Origin: Tipula vernalis
Lineage: Eukaryota > Arthropoda > Insecta > Diptera > Tipulidae
DNA length: 64,000 nucleotides
Direction: 5' to 3'
NCBI GenBank assembly: GCA_958295665.1
Contig: OY282558.1
Coordinates: 187,404,015-187,468,014 of the forward strand
The position numbers and the translations under genes were made by a program. Positions 57,117-64,000 of the stretch are shown here, in pieces. Below the pieces are notes generated by a model. It was not told where the DNA came from, did not search any database, and worked only from the letters and a program-made list of their open reading frames with translations. Within the stretch, counting starts at the first letter, position 1. Each line of letters opens with the position of its first letter.

Positions 57117-58590
57117 AGGGACAGTGGCTGACTCCCACAATTGTTTGCCCCATAACCTCCATCCGCGTTTCGAAAGTAGCAAGAGACGGTGACAGCTTAA
57201 CAATGAAGCCATCATCGACGTTAGGCTTACGCAAGTGCTGCCTGATGAGGAGTGGAACGACGAAATGATCAGGAAAGCGCAATTGGATGATACGGATTTA
57301 TCAGTTATCATGGAATGGAAGGAGAAGGAAAACCGGCCAACTTGGAGCGAGATCGCGGACAAAACTCCCATTGTCAAGGCTCATTGGGCTTAATGGGATA
57401 GCCTCCGTGTTGAGAATAGCTGTTTAAAACGATTGTGGGGAAGCACGGATGGCAAAGTGAAGCAATTGTTGCTGGTGATACCAAAGTGCCGGATTGCGGA
57501 AACCCTGAATAAGTATCATGGAGGAGCAAGTGGGGGCCACCTAGGAATTAATAAAAGACTAGCAAAGATACGTCAACGATTCTACTGGGCTGGATGTAAG
57601 CAGTCTGTGATAGAATGGTGCCAAAAATGTGACCAATGTGCGGCGGTGAAGGGACCCGCACGCAAAAGCCGTGGAACCATGAAACAATATAACGTTGGAG
57701 CACCATTCGAAAGAATTGCAATGGATGTAGCGGAGCCATTTCTCACCACTGACAGCGGCAACAAATATGTGCTAGTAATCATGGATTATTTCAGCAAATG
57801 GCCTAAGGTATACCCCATTCTCAATCAGCAGACGACAACAAGAGCTGATGCCGTAGTAAACAACTGGATTAGCAGATTTGGAGTGCCGATGGAGATTCAT
57901 ACCGATCAAGGACTGAATTTTGAATCGGTGGTATTTCAAGAAATATGCCAGATGCTCGGTATAAATAAAACGAGAACAACGCCTTTGCATCCACAGTCTG
58001 ATGGTATGGTGGAAAGATTCAATGGTACATTGGAGGAATATCTAGCAAAGGTCATTGAGAAAAATCAACGCAACTGGGATCGGCATATACCGATGTTTCT
58101 GATGGCCTATCGATCTGCAATACATGACACAACCGGAATGACACCAGCTAAAACGTTATTTGGGGATAACCTACCATTACCTGGAGATCTAAAGTTTGAT
58201 GGTACAACCCCAAACTGTACCATCAGTGGCTTTATTTGGACAGGATTACGTAGACAGGATGAAAGAGAAATTAATGAGATTCATCAATTTGTATGGGGAA
58301 AAATACAGATGTCAAGTAACCGGATGAAGGCTCGATATGACATACGAACAAATAACCAGGGCTTTCAGGAAGGGCAATTAGTATGGCTTCACAATATGCA
58401 ACGGAAAATGGGATTATCACCGAAGCTGCAGTCAGTATGGGAAGGACCTTACACTGTCATCACAAGGATAAACTACGTGGTTTATCGGATACGGAAGGGA
58501 CATCGAGGTAAATCAAAGGTAGTGCATTTGGAGAGGCTGGCCCTATACAGAGGAGGTGATCTGGGTCCTGTTCGGGACGAACAGGCTTAA
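57117..58590 (+). pseudogene. pol: Truncated pol: integrase
   Basis: A short protease-side piece (VSLKGQWLTPTIVCPITSIR) is joined near 57205 to sequence just before the integrase (VLPDEEWNDEMIRKAQLDD), so RT and RNase H are deleted. A stop (57391-57393) precedes the open integrase frame (57433-58590). It contains the H2C2 zinc domain (HHGGASGGHLG context, CQKCDQCAAVKG), the catalytic D, D and E in MDVAEPF, HTDQGLNFES and SDGMVERFNG, and a C-terminal GPY/F-like region (SVWEGPYTVI). The integrase itself appears unbroken. Confidence 0.88.
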
Positions 58591-58601
58591 GTGGGGGGTA
58601 G

Positions 58602-59056
58602 TGTGACGGTGACACCTAGTGTGTAATAGAAGAAGTTAAATGAATAGCTCAATGTTTAATTGTACTTAAATGGAATTCTCCATGATAAAAATTGTTACGT
58701 AATGTTTCTACGCTATTCTAACTGGAAAAAGTCATGAGCTTTCTAGAAGTTTGGTTTGTGTATATAAAAAGGCGAACGAAGTCGAATTGGGATTAGTAAT
58801 GTTTGGTAAGCGATAGTGTAAAGATTAAAAGGAATTAAAAAGTGATTTAAAAAGTGTTGTAGTGTAAAATAAAAAGTAAAAGTGATCAGTAAAATTTGAG
58901 AATAGTTTATATAAAGTGATTTTGTGAATTTTTTTGATAAACTGTATTGTAATAAATTTTGTGAAATAAATAAATTCGTTGGTGATAAATTAAATTGATT
59001 TGTATTATTCACAATCCAGTGATACGAACCTTGATTGACAAGGCAAAAACGTAACA
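58602..59056 (+). repeat. 3' LTR, 455 bp (TG...CA)
   Basis: It begins TGTGACGGTGACACC after a GTGGGGGGTAG polypurine tract and ends CGTAACA. It matches the two inverted LTRs at 33459-33893 and 33911-34970. A TATA-like TATATAAAAAGG lies in its first half (about 58761). Confidence 0.9.
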
Positions 59057-59390
59057 ATATGTATAATGAAAATGAAAAGCAGGGGATTAATCTGTCAAGC
59101 ACGGAAAAAAAGGGTTGTGTGTTGATGTGAAGTAATGTAATTAGAACTAAATAAAAAAGAATATAACGTGTTGAATTACCAAAAGTTTATTTTATTGATT
59201 TCGCTCGGAAAAGTAGTGACAAATATCAGAAGTGGGATATAAAACCAAAAATATATACGATTGATGGGATAAAATGAGATAATTATTTTGTTGAATAATA
59301 TTGTGCTGAGAAAATTTTGGAGAATTATATAGCAGCGTGGTCTTATCCTAAAAATCAAAACAAAAAATATTTGTGTGCGTTAACTATTAA
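59057..59390. other. Spacer, no gene
   Basis: AT-rich. It may include the leader of the next gypsy element, but no LTR is recognised. Confidence 0.4.
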
Positions 59391-59858
59391 AAATGCCCGA
59401 TACCAAATAGGAAGGTCGAAATGCGGCAGGTGCGGAAATCAATAATGATGTGACAAATTTAAGCAACAATAAAGCCACCGTTTTTAAAAGAAATTAATCT
59501 AGATGAATCGAACGAGTCGGATCATGGAAGTGATGTTAGTTTCCGGGATCAGACACAAAATGTGCGATGCAAAAGTTATGCGCAGGTTGTAGATGTGTTA
59601 CCATCGTTTTATGGAATTGATCCAATGCAAAGTGTGGATTACCTGAAAAATCAGTACCATGGACAAAATAGTGCAAACAAAGGCAAGATAGAATGGCGGA
59701 ATAATATTCCTAGTAAATTGGGTGAAATCAAAGGAAGCACCAAAATCGAATCAAATCAGGCTATGCCAAAAGTGCCGTACGGGTTGACATGCTTTTATTG
59801 TAACGAACGTGGACATTTTGCGAGGCAGTGTCCCAAAAAAAGAAGCCAGAGGTCCTAA
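59391..59858 (+). pseudogene. gag: gag remnant with zinc knuckle
   Basis: A short start (MPDTK at about 59393) meets a stop at once. The main open part (59562-59858) ends in a complete CCHC knuckle (CFYCNERGHFARQC) and a basic tail. Most of the capsid region is deleted. Confidence 0.7.
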
Positions 59859-59896
59859 ATCCATGATCAAAGAATGCTGACACACTTGCAAAATCC

Positions 59897-61900
59897 ATGA
59901 AATTAGCGTACATTAATGGTAAACCGCTTCGGTGTTTTGTCGATTTAGGAAGTAGCGTCACATTGATGCGAAAACGTGATGCCAATCACTTAAGTATCAC
60001 TTATTTCGAAAATGGATTCCCACCCGTAATGGGTTATGGCGGCGGAAAGGTGGTACCATGTGTCGAATCAAAATGCGAAGTTAAGGTGGTTCCAGATGAG
60101 TCTCAGAGTTTTCCGTTATTGGTTGGTCATCAGTTTACTGAACAACCACACATTAAGATTGTTAGCGACAAACAAGGACTGCATATCAGCAATAATGATA
60201 GCCAAGTTTATGAAGGAGTACACGACGAAATATATAGAAGCAATGTTCGAGCTTTAGAAGATATAGCGATTCCCAGAGATACGGTTATGCACATTAGAGT
60301 GCAAGCGGACAAAGCCAACATGGAATTTTTAATTGAAGGCGGAATTAGAGACAACGGTGAAGCGATACCGAGATGCGTCGTTAAGAGTGACGAAAAAGGA
60401 CAGATTGTAATACAGTATGTTAATTTAACAGAAGTTGATATAGTCACAAAGAAAAATCAGCGAATTACCAGAGCGGAGAGGTGCAATGAAGCCGTGTATG
60501 TTGAGCGGAAAAACGACGGGGGTGAGATGAAGCTTAGAATGACGGACGATGTACCAGTATATTTTAGACGGTATAGATTAGCATTCAAAGAACGAGAATG
60601 GGTTAGAAGTCATATAGAGAACTTAAAGTTAGCCAATATTGTAGAAGATTCAACATCGGATTATGCTAGCCCAATTTTATTATTTTACTATTACTAGTTA
60701 GAAAAAATCAGGCGAGTTACGAATGTGCGTAGACTACAGGGCGGTTAATAAAAAAACAGTGCGACAACAATTTCCTTTACCCTTAATTGATGATCAATTA
60801 GATCGTTTGGGAGGTAATAAAAATTTTACCAGTTTGGACCTGGCTAGTGGATACTATCAGGTGCTTGTCGGGCAGAATTCTCGAACGAAATTGGCATTCA
60901 TAACGCCAGACGGACATTTTCTATTTAAGCGAATGCCATTTGGACCAACCAACAGCCCAGCTATATTTCAATCGTTGATAAATCGAGTTTTAGGAATTCA
61001 CAGATATACCATTGATATGACATATCTGGATAATATCGGAAAATACCTAGTGCGACCATAGACGAAGATTTAACAAGGTTGGAAATAATTTGGCAAATCC
61101 TAAGAGATGCAAATTTAACGTTGAATTTAATGAAATGTAGATTTTTGTGTAATAGTGTGGATTACTTAGGTTTTAGGATATCAAGTGAAGGTATTGAACC
61201 GGGTCGAATAAAAACAGAGGCTATAGAGAAATTCCCGACACCTAAATGTATTAGGGATGTGCGATCGTTCATGAGATTATCAAGTTATTTTCGGCGGTTT
61301 ATTAAAGGATACGCAACAGTTGCTAGACCAATATCGGATTTGATAAAAAAGAATGAAGTTTTTATATGGGGTGACAAGCAAGAAATGACATTTAACTAAA
61401 TCAAATGATTGCTTACGAATAAACCAGTTTTAGGAATGTATGTCATGGGTAGGCGTTTAGAAGTGCATACCGATGCAAGTGCGTTGGGATTAGGTTACTA
61501 GTGTTTTATACCAAGAACAGGATTCGAAATGGTTCAAGCCGATTAGCTTTTACGGTCGTAAGACTACTCCGGAGGAGCCAAAGTATCCAGCCGTAGAACT
61601 AGAGGTTTTGGCTATAGTATCGTGTTTGGAGAAGTGGCGAGTGTATTTGCTGGAGCACTATTAAGACTGATTGTAACAGTATAAAATTATTAGCGAAGAA
61701 AGGAGAGATCAACTCAAGAATTGGAAGATGGTTTATTAGGTTATCCGAATTCACCTTTACGGTAGAGCATGTGAAAGGTACTAATAATTTGGTCGCGGAT
61801 GCGTTGAGTCGATATCCTGTGTTGGATAGTGATATTAGGGACACAAGTTACGGAATTGATTTAAATTTGGATCGCACACGATGCAGTCGGACATCAGGGA
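59897..61900 (+). pseudogene. pol: pol: protease, RT, RNase H, decayed
   Basis: The protease has CFVDLGSSVTLM (a DLG variant known in some lineages). RT starts after LANIVEDSTSDYASPI, is shifted at about 60697, and continues with CVDYRAVNKKTV, SLDLASGYYQV and RMPFGPTNSPAIFQ (60723-61061). The catalytic motif reads YLDN instead of YLDD, and a stop follows. The thumb (61079-61399) has FLCNSVDYLGFRIS. RNase H (VHTDASALGLG near 61470) is interrupted by stops, and the connection VEHVKGTNNLVADALSRYPV closes it. Integrase is lost beyond the R1 insertion. Confidence 0.85.
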
Positions 61901-61955
61901 ATAGACAAGACCCTAGAAGATTTAAAGACGTCGTTCTATTTTCCAAGTATGCGAG

Positions 61956-64000
61956 ATTTTATTTTTTTTTTTTTTTTTCTTCTGTAGGTGCAAAAAATCT
62001 TCAAAAGACTTTCGTCGAACGGCGATGGACGCCGCCCGACAGTGTGAGATTTGACAGCTGCTCCTGTCACCTACTCACTAAAAATCACCTACAGCCCACG
62101 GGAAAACCGGACCGGAACCACTTTCGTATTACTTCAGTCTGTCCCGTGCTGCCAGCCCTGTCAGGGCCCCTCGATTACTTCTCGCCTAGGAATCCACTAA
62201 GCACCCCTCTTCCCTCTTTCTCCGTAGCGTAGATTCGACGTAGAGTGCTATTGCATCCCACGCCTCCTCCGACCGTAGCATCACCTCCACGATGGTGTCA
62301 GGTGTAACCACCCCCACCACTGAGGTGAGCCGGTTTCTTTCTTCATTGAATTGAGCGCACCCAAAGAAAGTATGACAAGCGTCATCACTTTCTTCAGGGC
62401 AGTACCGGCAATAAGGGGTCCTCAGCTTTCCCATTCGGTATAAGTAGGCTCCAAAGTAACCATGCCCCGTCAGGAACTGGCAAACAAAGAAGTTAACTTC
62501 CCCGTGCCTCCGATTGATCCAGGTACTAAGTACCTTTACCAACCTGGCCGTCCATCGACCGCTACTCTCCTCGTCCCACCGTTGCTGCCATGCTACGAGC
62601 GTGCCACTGCGGGTTCTCATCGCAGAATCACTCCTTCCAAATTCTGCACTCAACCGGTATATCTCCCGACGCTCGAGCGCCATCAGGTCTATCGGGATGA
62701 CTCCAGCGACAACCAAGGCCGCAGCTCCGGACACCGTGCGATAAGCGCATGTAATTCTTAGTGCCCCGCGTCTCTGTATTGACAACATTCTCGTGCGGTA
62801 CTTCCTTACTTCCATTGCACCAGCCCAGATCTCAGCTCCATACAGCAGGACCGACTGCACCGTTGACATCAGGAGTCTTCGCTTGCTAGAGCGAGGGCCG
62901 CCCACATTCGCCATCAGTCTTCCGAGTGACACTGTTACAACTGATGCCCGGTCACAAACCCTGCGAATATGCTCCCAGTAGGTTAGTCGACTGTCTAAAA
63001 CAACCCCCAGATATTTCGTCGCACCTTTTGTCATCACCTCTTCTCTTCCAATCTGCATAGGGATGACTGTTGGAATCCTCCGTTTTGTAAGCATTACGAT
63101 TTCAGTTTTTGAGATTGCCAGCTGTAGACCGTGCTCATCCATCCAAACGTTGACTCTTCTCATCACCTGATTCAGCCTGTATTGAGCTAAAGCTGTGCTT
63201 CTGGATGTTATTACAACGGCAACATCATCTGCATATCCAACCAGGAATACTTCCTCCGGCATCTCATGTCGCAACAGGCCATCATACATTGCATTCCACA
63301 GATCGGGACCAAGAATTGACCCCTGGGCTACTCCAGCAGTGATTTCCTTCATCTTTTTGCCGTCTTTCGTCTCGTATACCAGTCTACGATTCCTCAAGTA
63401 GTCTCGAACTATTTGTAGAAGATAGTTCGGGACAGCGAAAGATCGTTGCAAAGCCTCAATCATGTCTTCCCATCTGGCCGAGTTGAAGGCGTTTCGCACA
63501 TCCAGAGTCACTAGAAATACTAAAGGCCTCGCCGCGTGGCAGGCAGTTTCAGCTTTTTCAACCGCGCTAATTACCTTCTTTATTGCATCTACAGTTGACC
63601 GCCCCTTCCGAAAGCCATATTGTCTTGGAGACAAGTCACCAGCAATAGATATGGCATCTTCCAGCCTAGGCTTTAATAGTTTTTCCAGTAGCTTCCCCAT
63701 TGTTTCCAACATACAGAGAGGTCTGTATGATGACGGGGAGTCGGGATCGCCACCTTTCCCTTTGTTTATTAATACTAGACGGGCCGTCTTCCACCGTGAA
63801 GGAAACACTCCTGTTATTAAGCATGCATTATAGAGTTTTAGTAACAGGTGCGGGTATCTACTTACAACCACCTTCAACGCCTCCACTGGTATGCCGTCCT
63901 GTCCCGGTGCCTTCTTATTTTTTAGGCTGGTCACTGCATATACCAATTCCTCCTCTGTGAATGCGTGAATTTCTCCAACTTGGCTTTCAGCATCGTCTTC
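61956..64000 (-). mobile_element. R1-clade non-LTR element, leaves window at right edge
   Basis: It reads leftwards. Its 3' end is a poly(A) tail (T-run 61956-61979 on the plus strand) inserted in the gypsy pol. A 3' UTR (61980-62185) precedes the end of ORF2; the 5' part lies beyond 64000. Composition is much richer in GC than its surroundings, suggesting recent arrival. Confidence 0.85.
62186..64000 (-). CDS. R1-clade ORF2, reverse transcriptase part (partial)
   Basis: The frame is open from the window edge to the stop at 62186 with no internal lesion. Near the edge it reads EIHAFTEEELVYAVTSLKNK. RT motifs are KAPGQDGIPVEALK, SSYRPLCMLETMGKLLEKLL, QYGFRKGRSTVDAI, LDVRNAFNSARW, VAQGSILGPDLWN and catalytic YADDVAVV, then TKYLGVVLDSRL. 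The C-terminal domain ends with a Cys-His zinc motif (CRYCPEESDDACHTFFGC) and a basic tail. These motifs and their order fit the R1 clade (R1/TRAS/RT1-type). Endonuclease and ORF1 would lie beyond the window. It is the only long non-LTR frame here without a break. Confidence 0.9.
   Translation of the reverse strand, partial: EDDAESQVGEIHAFTEEELVYAVTSLKNKKAPGQDGIPVEALKVVVSRYPHLLLKLYNACLITGVFPSRWKTARLVLINKGKGGDPDSPSSYRPLCMLETMGKLLEKLLKPRLEDAISIAGDLSPRQYGFRKGRSTVDAIKKVISAVEKAETACHAARPLVFLVTLDVRNAFNSARWEDMIEALQRSFAVPNYLLQIVRDYLRNRRLVYETKDGKKMKEITAGVAQGSILGPDLWNAMYDGLLRHEMPEEVFLVGYADDVAVVITSRSTALAQYRLNQVMRRVNVWMDEHGLQLAISKTEIVMLTKRRIPTVIPMQIGREEVMTKGATKYLGVVLDSRLTYWEHIRRVCDRASVVTVSLGRLMANVGGPRSSKRRLLMSTVQSVLLYGAEIWAGAMEVRKYRTRMLSIQRRGALRITCAYRTVSGAAALVVAGVIPIDLMALERREIYRLSAEFGRSDSAMRTRSGTLVAWQQRWDEESSGRWTARLVKVLSTWINRRHGEVNFFVCQFLTGHGYFGAYLYRMGKLRTPYCRYCPEESDDACHTFFGCAQFNEERNRLTSVVGVVTPDTIVEVMLRSEEAWDAIALYVESTLRRKREEGCLVDS

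Larger units (their letters stand above)
56346..59056 (+). mobile_element. Ty3/gypsy element, 5' truncated and internally deleted
   Basis: gag is joined by deletion to the end of pol (integrase), followed by a polypurine tract (about 58590-58600) and a full 3' LTR. RT and RNase H are missing, and the left LTR is absent. The same LTR family occurs as solo copies at 33.5-35.0 kb. Confidence 0.9.
59391..61955 (+). mobile_element. Second Ty3/gypsy element, cut by the R1-clade insertion
   Basis: It runs from a decayed gag through protease, RT and RNase H and is cut at about 61955 by the poly(A) end of the R1-clade element. No LTR was found on either side. It belongs to a different lineage from the element at 56.3-59.1 kb. 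Confidence 0.8.

Noticed and set aside
62462..63833. Several plus-strand frames of 60-120 codons
   Set aside because: Antisense shadows of the R1-clade ORF2.
1..64000. CRISPR arrays, rRNA and tRNA genes, bacterial operons
   Set aside because: No regular spacer-repeat arrays, no tRNA cloverleaf or rRNA core was noticed, and introns plus eukaryotic transposons exclude a prokaryotic reading.

Overview
The window looks like AT-rich, gene-poor insect (or at least arthropod) chromosomal DNA, made almost entirely of nested transposable elements. Support for an insect: an errantivirus-type Ty3/gypsy provirus with a baculovirus-F-like env, LOA-, R1- and jockey-type non-LTR elements, PIF/Harbinger elements with MADF or Myb/SANT-like partner genes, a Penelope-like element (PLE), and spliceosomal introns. 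I found no convincing host gene, rRNA, tRNA or CRISPR array. The species cannot be named from the sequence.

Left part (1-15.6 kb): an errantivirus provirus (235-7568) has broken gag and pro/pol, an unbroken env, a 29-nt env leader exon, and a 5' LTR lacking its U3 half. A pogo-like DNA transposon (8052-10691) has split an older open frame. Next come a ~480-bp hairpin-rich repeat (second, inverted copy near 51 kb) and a decayed Harbinger with a MADF partner gene (about 12.98-14.63 kb).

Middle part (15.6-38.6 kb): a near full-length LOA-type element (15602-21368, minus strand) is flanked by a 13-bp target duplication and carries a 140-bp MITE in its 5' UTR. A poly(A)-tailed jockey-like element (to ~25.2 kb) holds a Foldback-like insertion built of 21-bp repeats. 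Further on are an R1-like ORF1 relic, a decayed protein of unknown transposon type (28.5-30.3 kb), a structure bounded by perfect 26-bp inverted repeats (32436-35188) enclosing two head-to-head gypsy LTRs, and a deletion derivative of the LOA family (36.0-36.6 kb).

Right part (38.6-64 kb): a three-layer nest. A PLE (minus strand) was split by a Harbinger (39250-45729, CTG duplication), whose accessory gene was in turn hit inside an intron by a hAT element (42107-45137, 8-bp duplication). Next to it, inverted PLE terminal segments carry GIY-YIG coding sequence and decayed hammerhead-like motifs. Then follow a broken gene resembling insect DUF7869-type proteins (47.8-49.7 kb), another inverted-repeat element (51.6-53.0 kb), an RTE-like endonuclease scrap, a ~175-bp tandem satellite, two truncated gypsy elements and an R1-clade element running off the right edge.

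The genes do not form host pathways; they are retrotransposon and transposase genes, nearly all broken. The best leads are the phase-matched env leader exon, the dated nest with frames that resume at each duplication, the PLE hammerhead-like motifs, the DUF7869-like gene and the hairpin repeat family.
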